Below, one piece after another: positions 8,838 through 18,880 of a stretch of DNA of 64,000 bases; within the stretch, counting starts at the first letter, position 1, and every line of letters begins with the position of its first letter. This DNA is from Vicugna pacos. Lineage: Eukaryota; Chordata; Mammalia; Artiodactyla; Camelidae. A program made the translations under genes and the position numbers. The stretch covers positions 95,493,001 through 95,557,000 of the forward strand of contig NC_132992.1 in the NCBI RefSeq assembly GCF_048564905.1, in the 5' to 3' direction. Below the pieces are notes generated by a model. That model saw only the letters and a program-made list of their open reading frames with translations. It did not search any database and had not been told where the DNA came from.

Positions 8838-11721
8838 CTGCAGGGACGGCGGGTGTGAGCACAGCCGGGGCCCCCATGCCAGCTTCCCCCAAGGACCTGG
8901 CCTCCCAGCCCTGGGACTGCCGGCCGCAAGTGTGCTCAGGTGGGGTGGCGCGAGGACTACATGGGCACAGCCGCGGACAGCGAGGTCCCGACCAGGACAT
9001 AGAGGGACAGTGAGAGAATAGAATGGACTGGAGAGACAGAGGAGGACAGACAGTGGACAGAGAGGACAAGAGGGGAGAGTGAGGAGACAGTGACGGGACT
9101 GTGAGGGGACAGGAAGGGGACAGGGAGGGACATGGAGGGACAGGGAGTGGATAGGGAAGGCGGACTGTGCGGGCACCGTGTGGGGACAGCAGGCACCGCT
9201 GGCCTGGCCCGCCCACCTTGAAGAGGGTCACTGTGGCGCTGTAGCACACGCTGAGCAGGAAGAGGGTGATGAATATGGAGATGGTGGTCCACAGCCCGTC
9301 CAGCTCCCCGCTCTGGGCCTCGGCACAGCTCTCCTCCTCCAGGAGTGGCTCTGGACAGGGAGGGGGTGTTCAGCTCTGTGGCTGCCCGTCACGTGCCAGG
9401 GCAGGGTCAGTGGCGCCTGGGGTGGGTCCCTCTGTGACAGGGCGGGTGGGGCACTAGGATCCCCCTGGGGGGCTGGATCAATGGTTCCCTTAGGTCAGTC
9501 CCTGGGCAGCGACCTCGTGTCCCCCATTCCTCCAGCTTGGGCCTCAGTCTTGGCCGGACTCCTTGGGCCCAGATCTCGGCCTGGTCAGTGGGGGCCCCTA
9601 TCCTCTCCTCTGCTGTGCCTTTCATGGGGTCCTCTGTGGGGAGGGTGCCCTGACCCCTGCCTTCCCTCCCACTGGAGGCCAGGCCTAGAAGGCAGGGTCT
9701 GCAGAGCAGGGCTGTGGTGGGTCCTACTGCAGGGAAGGGCGGAGGCAACCTTGGGGTGTCCTTGTGTGCCCAAGGGGGTGGGGTCGGCGTGCTAGGGACC
9801 AGTGGGGTGTTGGGTCTCTGTGTGTTGAGGAGGGGGTGCAGGTGTTCTGGGGAGAGGAGGGGTGGGGGTCTGAGCTGACCAGTGTGGTCAGAGTGTGGTC
9901 TGTGCTGCTGGGGCTTTGAGGAGTGGGGACCAAGCTGTTGTCCACAGAGGGTTCATGAGACCCGGCTGCAGGCTCCGGTCTGGCCCCGGGCGGGTACCCC
10001 GTTGAGGACCCAGTGAGCAAGGCTGGCCTGTGTGCACTTTTGTGGTTCAGCGCTTTGTGCAGTTGCACAGGAAATGAGTGTGCGTGAGTATGCAGGAGGA
10101 CGAGGGGTGTGCAGGCTGTTGTGCTCCATGAGAAGGCTTGTTTCCTATGGGTCTAGGTGAATGTCCCCTCGAGTGTACCGTTCTGGCCCGAGAACCTTGC
10201 CTGCGGGAATGTGGGGCCTGATCCCCGTGCGTCCTGCGAGCAGGAGGCCTGTGCCCCCATTGCTGGCCTGGCGTGGATCCCATGTTGACAGGGTGTCAGC
10301 ACGTGGGCCTTTGAGGCCCCGGGGTCGGGAACTGCGGGGATAAGGACCTGCCACTGTCCCACAGTTGGGCTTGGACAGAGGTGGGAAGAACTATGTATTC
10401 ATTTCCGTGAGGGTCCCTGGGAGGCTCTACCAGTGTCCTCTGCACACTCCAGCCTGAGCAGGTGCTGGCTCGACACTGGACCCTAGGGAGCTGCTGCCTC
10501 TGGCAGACCCCATCCCTTGCCTCTGGTCATCCCCAGTCCCCTGATGGCACCAAGGTTGTCCTCAGAGCCTGGGCTGCCCCCGCCTCCCGCAGGCCCGGCG
10601 GGCGCCGGAGCTCTGCTCGGAAAGAACCATGACATTGCTGCAGGGCCCCAGGGAGGCCCTGGGTGTTTTATTTCATGCTGGCCTGTGAGGTATGTACACA
10701 GGGGTGGGGCTCAGGCCTCCACGCGGGAGCCTGGGAGCTTCGGGGAGGGGGGTTCGCTGGGGTGCCGGGGTGAGGCTCATTTACCCGAAGACTGGGTGAT
10801 GGATTTCTGGGTGTAGTGGTTGTGCAGGGCCTCGTGCATCACCACACAGGTGAAGGTTTCTCCCTGCTGCCACGTGTTCTTTCCCACCGAGAGCTTGCTG
10901 TAGAGGAAGTAGGTCCCGTCGTTGTCCAGCTGGGGTGGCGTGGTGGCGTAGGTGCCCTCTGACTCAGGCTGCCCATTCCTCTGCCACTCAACGTTGATAT
11001 CAGGTGGGTAGAAGCCTTTGACCAGGCATGTTACGCTCACGGTGTCCTTGGCCAGCTCTTCCCGGTGTGGGGCCAGGGTGTACACCTGCGGCTCCCGGGT
11101 CTGCCCTGGGGGGACAGGTGTGTCTGTGAGCATGATGGTAGCTCCAAGCAGACCCACAGGACCCTCCCGCGCCCGTTGTCCGTCCCACCTTTGGCCTTGG
11201 AGATGGTCTTCTCGATGGGGGCCGGGAGAGCTTTGTTGTTGACCTTGCACTTGAATTCCTTCCCCGTCAGCCAGTCCTGGTGCTGGATGGGCAGGACGCT
11301 GACCACGCGGTACGTGCTGTTGAACTGTTCCTCTTTTGGCCTCGTGTTGGCCGTTCGCACCTCAGCGCCATCAATGTACCAGTTGAAACTGACCTCGGGG
11401 TCTTCCTGGCCCACGTCTACCACAACGCACGTGACCTCGGGCCTCCCAGAAATGGAGAGGACGTCCTTGGGTTTCGGGGGGAAGATGAAGACTGAGGGCC
11501 CTCCCAGGAGCTCAGGGGCTGGCAGGGAAGACAAGGTGGGCAGTTAGCACCTGGGCCAGCGTTGTCCAGGGCATATGTATTCCCAGCATACCAGGGCTGT
11601 GGCCACCCCCTTGAAAAGGTGGTTGGCTTGTCTTACTCACCTGGACATTTGGGACACTTGGATTCTGTTGTAGGATTGGGTTGTGGTTGTGGTTGTGGTT
11701 GTGGTTTTGGTGTCTTGGGTT
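8754..11721 (-). CDS. IGHG2B: Heavy-chain-only IgG constant gene (hinge to M2)
   Basis: This is the gene-level entry for the functional exons: hinge 11641-11721, CH2 11189-11518, CH3 with secretory tail 10777-11105, M1 9217-9350 and M2 8754-8837, all minus strand with GT/AG junctions. The product is the Fc of a camelid heavy-chain antibody, secreted or membrane-bound as a B-cell receptor. A CH1-like exon at 12037-12329 cannot be used because its donor starts AT and it carries a stop and a frameshift. The hinge matches the lamoid long-hinge class, usually called IgG2b; the symbol rests on remembered hinge sequence, so the subclass is less sure than the gene type. A switch array lies upstream at 13.2-16.0k. 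Confidence 0.88.
8992..9162. repeat. Purine-rich GGGACA-type repeat in M1-M2 intron
   Basis: Imperfect direct repeats of gaggacag / agggacagg on the plus strand (pyrimidine-rich on the transcribed gene strand). It forms a simple-sequence tract within the membrane intron. No function apparent. Confidence 0.75.
9217..9350 (-). CDS. IGHG2B: IGHG membrane exon M1 (transmembrane)
   Basis: Acceptor ctgtccag at 9351-9352, donor FK|GTGGGC. It encodes an acidic extracellular linker ([18 protein letters not shown]) followed by the transmembrane segment, roughly [18 protein letters not shown] then SATVTLFK. The TM bears the conserved polar CART face that contacts CD79A/CD79B. It is spliced from a donor inside CH3 (last base 10785, TCG then GGTAAA), which drops the last two secreted residues. 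Confidence 0.94.
10667..10672 (-). terminator. Poly(A) signal of secreted IGHG mRNA
   Basis: AATAAA on the minus strand, 105 bases after the CH3 stop, as in other IGHG genes. Its use instead of the distal site at 7744 sets the secreted form. Confidence 0.88.
10777..11105 (-). CDS. IGHG2B: IGHG CH3 exon with secretory tail
   Basis: Starts after cccccag and encodes [18 protein letters not shown] through to [13 protein letters not shown] and a TGA stop. It is a complete C1-set Ig domain: Cys in [14 protein letters not shown], Trp in [10 protein letters not shown], Cys in [16 protein letters not shown]. The MHEALHNHY segment is the FcRn/protein A contact region. The domain drives Fc dimerisation. 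An internal donor after 10785 feeds M1. No lesion seen. Confidence 0.95.
11189..11518 (-). CDS. IGHG2B: IGHG CH2 exon
   Basis: Starts after ccctgccag and ends AKAKG|GTGGGA. It encodes [19 protein letters not shown] through [11 protein letters not shown]. The ELLGGP lower hinge is the Fc-gamma-receptor contact. EQFNST holds the conserved N-glycosylation site. The paired cysteines lie in EVTCVVVDV and EFKCKVNNK. It is a complete, intact C1-set domain of usual length (about 110 residues). Confidence 0.95.
11641..11721 (-). CDS. IGHG2B: IGHG long hinge exon (Pro-Gln repeat)
   Basis: An 81-base exon with acceptor ctttgcag and donor CCAG|GTGAGT. It encodes 27 residues: [17 protein letters not shown], then [10 protein letters not shown]. 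Four PQ dipeptides form a stiff spacer that replaces the missing CH1 in reach, and the two cysteines bridge the heavy chains. In heavy-chain antibodies this exon joins directly to JH. It matches the lamoid long-hinge type; dromedary IgG2a has a longer hinge with a different end (CTCPKCP). Confidence 0.93.
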
Positions 11722-12030
11722 CTGCAAAGAAAGCAGACAGGAGGTTTCTGGGTGAGGGGGCAGGTCTGTTGGGGCGGGCATAGGGCAGGGACGGATTTTG
11801 GCAGGTCCAGCACCAGCTATGTGCGGTAGCGTTGTGCAGCCTGTGCCCACCTTGGACCTGATAGAAACACCCAGAGGTCCCCTCCCATAGCCTGGGAGGC
11901 CTCCAGGCGAGGAGACCGCTCCTCCTCTGATACCCTGGACAGAGGTCGCCATACTGGCATGTGGTTCGAGCCGGGAGGAAGGCTGACCTCGGTCCTGTCT
12001 GGGAGTGGACGCCCTCCCTGAGGCCTGTCC

Positions 12031-12036
12031 ACTTAT
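12031..12036 (-). promoter_or_regulatory. Mutated CH1 splice donor (ATAAGT)
   Basis: The minus strand reads GTGTG|ATAAGT where a working donor would read GTAAGT. The G-to-A change at +1 is the known lesion that removes CH1 from camelid heavy-chain antibodies. The remaining AAGT keeps the old consensus, so the loss is a single base. Confidence 0.93.
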
Positions 12037-12329
12037 CCACACGCTTGTCCACCTTGGTGCTGCTGGCCAGGTGGGCTATGTTGCAGATGAAGGTCTTGCC
12101 AGTTGAGCTGCTGGCGGGCATGGTTACCAAGCTGCTGAGGGAGTAGAGCCCCAAGGACATGAGAATAGATGGGAAGGTGTGGATGCCGTTGGACACGGCA
12201 CCTGAGTTCCAAGTCACCTCACCGGCTCAGGGATGTAGCCCCAGACCAGGCAGCCGAAGGCCACTGTGGAGCCAGGCGTGTCCCCGCATCAAGCAGTCAG
12301 AGGATAGACCGATGGGGCCTTGGTGGAGG
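12037..12329 (-). pseudogene. IGHG2B: Dead CH1 exon of heavy-chain-only IGHG
   Basis: After an intact acceptor (attcttgcag) the exon reads ASTKAPSVYPLTA, then meets a TGA at 12289-12291 where conventional camelid CH1 has CGA (Arg) before CGD. The frame stays CH1-like ([12 protein letters not shown]), then one base is missing near 12217-12221 (GTGAGGTGAC for GTGACGGTGAC), before [16 protein letters not shown] and [13 protein letters not shown] resume in another frame. The exon ends KVDKRV followed by GATAAGT. So it has a stop, a one-base frameshift and a dead donor. It is a fossil of the Fab-forming domain, retained in the gene but spliced out. Expected residues are recalled from conventional camelid IgG1. 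Confidence 0.92.
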
Positions 12330-13254
12330 CTGCAAGAATGTAGGCCGTGTGACCACCAGGGCTTCACCCCTGGGAGGGTCCGGGCAGGGTGTCACGAGCC
12401 CAGTTCTGGGCACCCCTGAGCCCAGCGCCCATGTGCTTCCAGAATGTCTGCAAACCAGCTGGCCGGCAGGGCCCTCACCACCTGGGGCCTTGTGCCTCTG
12501 CAGCTGTGGGTCAGAGCTGGGTGATCACCTGGGTGACAGCCCCCCAGGTCCCTAACCTCCTGCAGGTGCCTGGCCTGACTCAGCCCTGTGTCTGAGTCCT
12601 TACCAGTGCTGCGTGCTCCCGGGCAGCATCCGCTGGTCCCCTGAGCTCACCGTCCTGCTGCCCTAGCCCGGCCCTGCCCTAGGTGAGCAGGCCTCTCCTT
12701 GGCTTGGTGGGCCTCCACCACACAGAAGCCTGCTTGTGGCCCCTTGCCTGTCCTGTTCTTTGTCCTCCGGGCCCGTGTCTTCTGGGTCAGCTCTGCAGTC
12801 AGAGCACCTGGGCCCTGGCCCATGGCCCCTATGGACCCTGGCCCCCTTGGACCCTATCCCTGCAGGTCTCCTCCTTGGCCCCTCCCCTTTCATCCCTGTG
12901 GCCTCAGCCAGGCTGCCGAGTCTGTGCCTCGGAGAGCTCCAGTCCCTCTTCTGGTCCTCCAGCTGGAGACCCTCAGCTCACTTCCCCCTCCAACCGGGGC
13001 CCCTGACCCCACCCCAGCTCGTGGTTCCCAGATCCCTGTCCTCTGACCTCAGCCCCCTGCTCACTAGCAGCCTCTGAGACTCTTGTCCCAGGAGCATCCG
13101 TGGCCCCTGTGAGCATCCCCACAGCCGTCACCCTGGCTCAGCTCCTCATGTGGTTGTACCTTAGGTCCGGGCATTAATCCACTAGTTACAGGGGAGTCCC
13201 GCTGTCATGCGGACCCTTTGCTCATTCTCACAATTACAACTGGCTTCCTTGACT
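12330..13254. other. Spacer between gamma switch repeats and CH1
   Basis: GC-rich non-coding DNA 5' of the dead CH1 exon. It becomes pyrimidine-rich on the plus strand toward the switch repeats. No gene or mobile element recognised. Confidence 0.5.
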
Positions 13255-15960
13255 ACTTTAAGCTGCCTACTGCCCTTCCATCCCCCTGTTCACCAATACA
13301 AGCTCTACTAGCTTCTTGGAATTCCTCAGGGCAGAGTCCTGTATCTGCCTGCCCCCAGCCTACAGGTGATAGCTCTGATTGCTCCCTGGAACCTCTGGGG
13401 CTGCCCCCTGCCCTCCTAGGCCTCTGCTCCCCTGCAGAAGCTCAACCTGCTCCCTGGAGCCCCTGGGGCTGCTCCCTGCCTTCCCAGCCCTCTGCTACTT
13501 GCACAAGCTTTACTTTATTCCTGGAGCCAGTTAGGCTGCCCCCTGCACTCCTAGCCGCCTGTTTAGCAATACAAGCTCTACCAGCTCCTTGGATCTCCTC
13601 AGGGCAGTCCTGTACCTGCCTGCCCGCAGCCTACAGGTCATAACTCTGATTGCTCCCTGGAGCCCCTGGGGCTTTCCTCCTGCCCTCCTAGGCCTCTGCT
13701 ATCCTGCACAAGCTCAACCTCCTCCCTGGAGTCCCTCAGGGCTGCCCCCTGCCCTCCCAGCCCTCTGCTGTCCTGCACAAGCTCAAACTGCTCCCTGGAG
13801 CCCCTCAGGGCTGCCCTCTGCCCTCGTAGCCCTCCGCTCATCTGTACAAGCTCAACTTATTCCTTGGAACCCCTGGGGCTGCCCCCTGCCCTCCCAGCCC
13901 TCTGCTCCCCTGCAGAAGCTCAACCTGTGCCCTGGAGCCCCTGGGGCTTCCCCCTGACCGCCCAGCCCTCTGTTCACCCACACGTGCTCTACATGCTCCT
14001 TGGAGCCCCTAAGGCTGTCCCTTGCCCTCCCAGCCCTCTGCTGACCTGCCCTAGCTAAACCTGCTCTCTGGATCCGTGGAGGCTGCTCCTTGCCCTCTCT
14101 GCCCCCTGATCACCTACATAAGCCCAACCAGCTCCCTGGAAACCCTGGGGCTGCCCCCTACCCTCCCAGGCATCTGCTCCCATGCAGAAGCTCAACCTGC
14201 TCCCTGGAACCCCTGGGGCTGCTCCCTGACCTCCCAGCCCTCTGCTCCCCTGCAGAAGCTCAACCTGTGCCCTGGAGCCCCTGGGGCTGCCCCCTGCCCT
14301 CCCAGCCATCTGCTGACCCGCAAGAGCTCCACCTGCTCCCTGGAGTCCCCCTGGGCTGCCCCCTGATCTTGCAACCCTCTGCTCCCATGGAGAAGCTCAA
14401 CCTGCTCCTTGGAGCACCTGGGGCTGTCCCTTGCCCTCCTAGCCCTCTGCTGACCTGCCCTAGCTAAACCTGCTCCCTGGATCCCTGGATGCTGCTCCTT
14501 GCCCTCTCTGACCCCTGATCACCTACATAAGCCCAACCAGCTCCCTGGAAACCCTGGGGCTGCCCCCTACCCTCCCAGGCATCTGCTCCCATGCAGAAGC
14601 TCAACCTGTGCCCTGGAGCCCCTTGGGGCTGCCCCATGCCCTCGCAGGCCTCTGCTCACTTGCATAAGCTCATCCTGCTCCCTGGAACCCCTGGGGCTGC
14701 TCCCTGACCTCCCAGCCATCTGCTCCCATGCAGAAGCTGAACCTGTGCCCTGGAGCCCCTGGGGCTGCTCCCTGCCCTCCCTGCCCTCTGCTCCCCTGCA
14801 CAAGCTCAACCTGCTCCCTGGAACACCTGGGGCTGCTCCCTGACCTCCCAGCACTCTGCTCCCATGCACAAGCTCAACCTGTGCCCTGGAAACCCTGGGG
14901 CTGCCCCCTGCCCTCCCAGCCCTCTGCTCCCATGCACAAGCTCAACCTGTGCCCTGGAGCCCCTGGGGCTGCCCCCTGCCCTCCGTGCCCCCTTCTCTCC
15001 TGCAAAGCTCAGCCTGCGCCCTGGAGCCCCTGGGGCTGCTCCCTGACCTCCCAGCCATCTGCTCCCATGCAGAAGCTGAACCTGTGCCCTGGAGCCCCTG
15101 GGGCTGCTCCCTGCCCTCCCTGCCCTCTGCTCCCCTGCACAAGCTCAACCTGCTCCCTGGAACACCTGGGGCTGCTCCCTGACCTCCCAGCACTCTGCTC
15201 CCATGCACAAGCTCAACCTGTGCCCTGGAAACCCTGGGGCTGCCCCCTGCCCTCCCAGCCCTCTGCTCCCATGCACAAGCTCAACCTGTGCCCTGGAAAC
15301 CCTGGGGCTGCTCCCTGACCTCCCAGCACTCTGCTCCCATGCACAAGCTCAACCTGTGCCCTGGAAACCCTGGGGCTGCCCCATGCCCTCCCAGCCCTCT
15401 GCTCCCCGGCAGAAGCTCAACATGCTGCCTGGAACCCCTGGGCTGCCCACTGCCCTCCCAGCTCTCTGCTCCCCTGCAGAAGCTCAACCTGCTCCCTGGA
15501 GCTCCTGGGTCTGCCCCCTGCCCTGCCAGCCCTCTGCTACCTTCACAATCTCAACCTGCTCCCTGGAACCCATGGGGCTGGCCTCTGCCCTCACAGCCAT
15601 CTGCTGACCCGCAAGAGCTCCACCTGCTCCCTGGTGCCCCCTGGGCTGCCCCCTGATCTTGCAACCCTCTGCTCCCATGGAGAAGGTGAACCTGCTCCTT
15701 GGAGCCCCTGGGGCTGCCCCCTGCCCTCCCAGCCCTCTGCTCACCTGCAAAAGCTCTACTTGCATCCTTGGAAATTCAAGGAATGTCCCACTGCCCTCCT
15801 GCCCTTCAGTGGCCTCTGACTTACACAAGCTCCAACTTCTCTTGAACTCCAAGTTAGCTTCTTGCCCCCGTCCACTCCCAGGCTTCTGCTCATGTGCACA
15901 AGCTCCATGTGTTTTTAGAGCGCCTGGGGCTGCCCTCCTTGACCTCCAGGTGTTCTGCCA
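13255..15960 (-). repeat. Gamma switch region (S-gamma), ~68-bp repeats
   Basis: Tandem repeats of about 66-70 bp with the plus-strand core ctggggctgccccctgcc, cagccctctgctccc and agaagctcaacctg. The transcribed non-template (minus) strand is G-rich and each unit carries AGCT, the AID hotspot, as expected of an IgG switch region directly 5' of the constant exons. Larger copies occur: about 14702-14957 recurs at +339 bp and about 14099-14200 at +409 bp, that is five and six units. Divergence rises toward both ends. Confidence 0.85.
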
Positions 15961-16094
15961 CCTCTTACATTCAGCCTCCCTGACCTTTGTCCCTGGTGCT
16001 GGCCCATGGCAGCCTCTGACCCTCTGGGTCAACGCAGAGCCCTCAGCCTAGTTCCGCTCCACTCCCTGACTCCTGTGTTAACCCCAGGGCTGGT

Positions 16095-16330
16095 TTCCTC
16101 CCTGGAATCCCACCCTGGCCCCCCCCCTCCCCAGCAGGGATGCCTTTTCTCCCTGGAACCCCACCCTGGCCCCCTCCCAGCAGGGATGGCTTTCTCCCTG
16201 GAGTCCCACCCTGGCCCCCCCCACCCCAGCAGGGATGTCTTTTCTCCCTGGAACCCCACCCTGGCCCCCTCCCAGCAGGGATGGCTTTCTCCTTGGAGTC
16301 CCACGCTGGCCCCCTCCCAGCAGAGCTCCT
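16095..16330. repeat. ~48-bp tandem repeat 5' of S-gamma
   Basis: Five units starting ctccctggaa/ctccctggag, each with ccaccctggccccc and cagcagggatg, spaced 51, 45, 50 and 45 bp in alternating forms. This is a minisatellite adjoining the switch region. Confidence 0.85.
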
Positions 16331-18350
16331 CGTCCCTGGGTACCGTCACCCTCTTTTGTGTCCCCAGTGTCCCCAGAGGTCTCCCCTGGCCCCTGGCCCT
16401 TCCAGGTGGTGGGTCGGCTGCCTGTGCCCACCAGCTCCCAGCCTTCTACTCAGCTGCTCCTGGACCCTTGTGGGGTCCCTGAGGTGGGGCCTCCCCTCCA
16501 GTGCCCCCCTGCGCTCCCTCTGTCCCTGCTCCTCTTGGGCTGCACTCACCGAAGGCGGAGGCCATGGAGGTGGCTCCCCTGCAGCCTGGGTCTCCGTGCT
16601 GCCCCCACCCCTTCCCTACTCTGGCCCCAGGCACCTGCGCTCCTCCAGGCCGACCTCTGTGCCCGCAGCCCCAGCCCCTAGGATTTCGTAGCTGGATTCC
16701 CGGAGATGTGAGCTGACTGCCCGCAACCCTGCGAACACTAAGAGCGGGACTGAAACCGGTGGCACCGCCTGCTTCCTGAAGTTCCCTTTTCTCTGGGTGG
16801 TTTCTGTCTCAGATGGCCTGGGGGGAGTCCAGACGCAGCAGAGGCGCCTCACGTGGGTGCCTGGGGGTGGGGCGAGTGGTGTCCTGGGACCTCGGGCTCA
16901 GAGTGGGAGTCCCTGCGGTCACTTGTTCCGTACCTCCCACAGGGATGCTGCCCGCTTGGCTGGCTGTTGCCTGGGGCACCCGGCCTCCCCCCGAGCCCTC
17001 GGTCCTCCCAGGGCCAGTGGTCACCTCTCTCCCCTCTGGTGAGTGCGGTGGGCACAGGCTGCAACCTAACCCAGCTTTGTCCTGTCCGCCTGCCAGCACG
17101 GCCTCTTGGGTGGGCGGCTGTCTTCCTCTGGGTCCAAGCCTCTTCTCTCCCTCCATCCGTGGCCCCATCCCTGTCCCCCATCTCTGACCGAAGGGCGGTG
17201 TGACACGCAAGGTCAGAGGGAAGCTGTTTCCCCAGCAGCAGCTGTCTTCTGTGCTGCAGAGTTCACGGTGGTCTCTGGGGCTGGAAGATGGCTCTCTGGC
17301 TGAGAAAGAGCATGCAGGCCCTCCACCGCTGTGTGTGTCCCAAGAGTGGGGACGGGGACCCTCGGCTTCTCCTGTCTTGGAGTGCCGCAGCTCACTCCGA
17401 GCCCCGTGAGCACCCTGGGCGGTTCTGTGCCTGCAGCATCAGGGTCCCTGGGAGATAACGTAGTGCCCACTTCAGAAGTGCCGCGGGTGGGGAAGGGGCT
17501 TCCCGGGCACGTGTCCTACAAGGGCTGGGTGGGCGACATGCGTGCTGTGCCCCTTCCGGCCTGCCCAGAGCGGAGTCCAGCCCAGGTGCTCTGCTGGGCC
17601 CCACAGGACCGCCCGCCACCCCTGCTCTGCTCGCTTCCTCCGGGGATCACCGCCCCTGCTCAGACCCGCTCCGCCACCTTCACCTTCGTCTCCGCTTGTG
17701 TCCAGGTCCCAAGATGCACTTGGGGCTGTTTTTTAACAGCGACTGTGAGCTACTGTCACGAGACCTGGTGTCTCCTAAGTTGCTGAAAATGCTTTAACAG
17801 GATAAGGAGAGCCTGATTATTCCGAGCTGGTGCAGCCAGGGAGTCCACACCCACCACCGGGCTTGGCAGAGCCTCCAGGCAGGCAGGGACGCGGGAGAGC
17901 TTTGCGGTTTTATTATGTGTATGTACTGTTCAGTGTTACTGTACACATACACACGTCTGTGACATATGTTTCTAACACATGCATGCATAGTGTATAATAA
18001 ATACTCTGTTAATCGATTAAAATAGTCTCTGTGTATAGGGAGGTTCTTTATAGAAAAAGGGCGAGCTCTGGGGTGCATGATGGGGCGGTGGGCTGGGGAA
18101 GCTGGACGCCCCTGGGGAGGCTGGACGCAGGCGCCCCTGTGATGGCTGGGGGCACGTCCGGCTTTCTCCCGTGGGTCCTAAGGTGGACGCAGGGACAAAA
18201 TGATGGACGCTGTCGGTTACTGGTCGCACCCCTGCCGGGCATGGGGGTGCTGTTACAGGTTGCTCGGCTTCTTGGACTTTCACTGGAGGTAGAGGTCTCA
18301 CTTCCTGCAGGTCTGCCGTGTGGGGAGCAGGCGGCTTCCTGGGCTGGTTG
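16331..18350. other. 5' flank of gamma switch region (probable I-gamma zone)
   Basis: No coding gene seen. The germline I-gamma promoter and exon would be expected here or slightly upstream by analogy with other mammals, but I could not identify them. An AT-rich island with TG/CA dinucleotides lies at 17900-18035. Confidence 0.35.
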
Positions 18351-18357
18351 CTGTAGA

Positions 18358-18880
18358 TGGTCTCCCGTGCATCTCGGTCCTGCCAGCTCAGATCTTCTGT
18401 GCACCCTCATCCTCCCAGCACAGATCTCCCGTGCATCCTGGTCCTGCCAGCTCAGATCTTCTGTGCACCCTCATCCTCCCAGCACAGGTCTCCCGTGCAT
18501 CCTGGTCCTGCCAGCTCAGATCTTCTGTGCACCCTCATCCTCCCAGCTCAGATCTCCCGTGCATCCTGGTCCTGCCAGCTCAGATCTTCTGTGCACCCTC
18601 ATCCTCCCAGCACAGGTCTCCCGTGCATCCTGGTCCTGCCAGCTCAGATCTTCTGTGCACCCTCATCCTCCCAGCACAGGTCTCCCGTGCATCCTGGTCC
18701 TGCCAGCTCAGATCTTCTGTGCACCCTCATCCTCCCAGCTCAGATCTCCCGTGCATCCTGGTCCTGCCAGCTCAGATCTTCTGTGCACCCTCATCCTCCC
18801 AGCACAGGTCTCCCGTGCATCCTGGTCCTGCCAGCTCAGATCTTCTGTGCACCCTGGTCCTCCAGCACAGATCTGCAGTG
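18358..18880. repeat. 64-bp minisatellite (paired 32-bp units)
   Basis: tctcccgtgcat recurs every 64 bp at 18361, 18425, 18489, 18553, 18617, 18681, 18745 and 18809. Each 64-bp unit consists of two related 32-bp halves, one beginning ccagctcagatcttctgtg and one ccagcacaggtctcccgtg. Copies are nearly identical, so the array is young or kept uniform. Since 64 is not a multiple of three, the array yields long open frames that are artefacts. Confidence 0.95.

Noticed and set aside
11641-12329. A conventional four-chain IgG1
   Set aside because: CH1-like sequence is present, but the donor is AT and the exon has a stop and a frameshift, so a light-chain-pairing CH1 cannot be made.
13218-16051. Overlapping Pro/Leu-rich frames on both strands
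   Set aside because: Translations of the S-gamma repeats, open in many frames at once.
18358-18880. A CRISPR-like array
   Set aside because: Regular 64-bp spacing, but the units have no unique spacers and the genome is mammalian.
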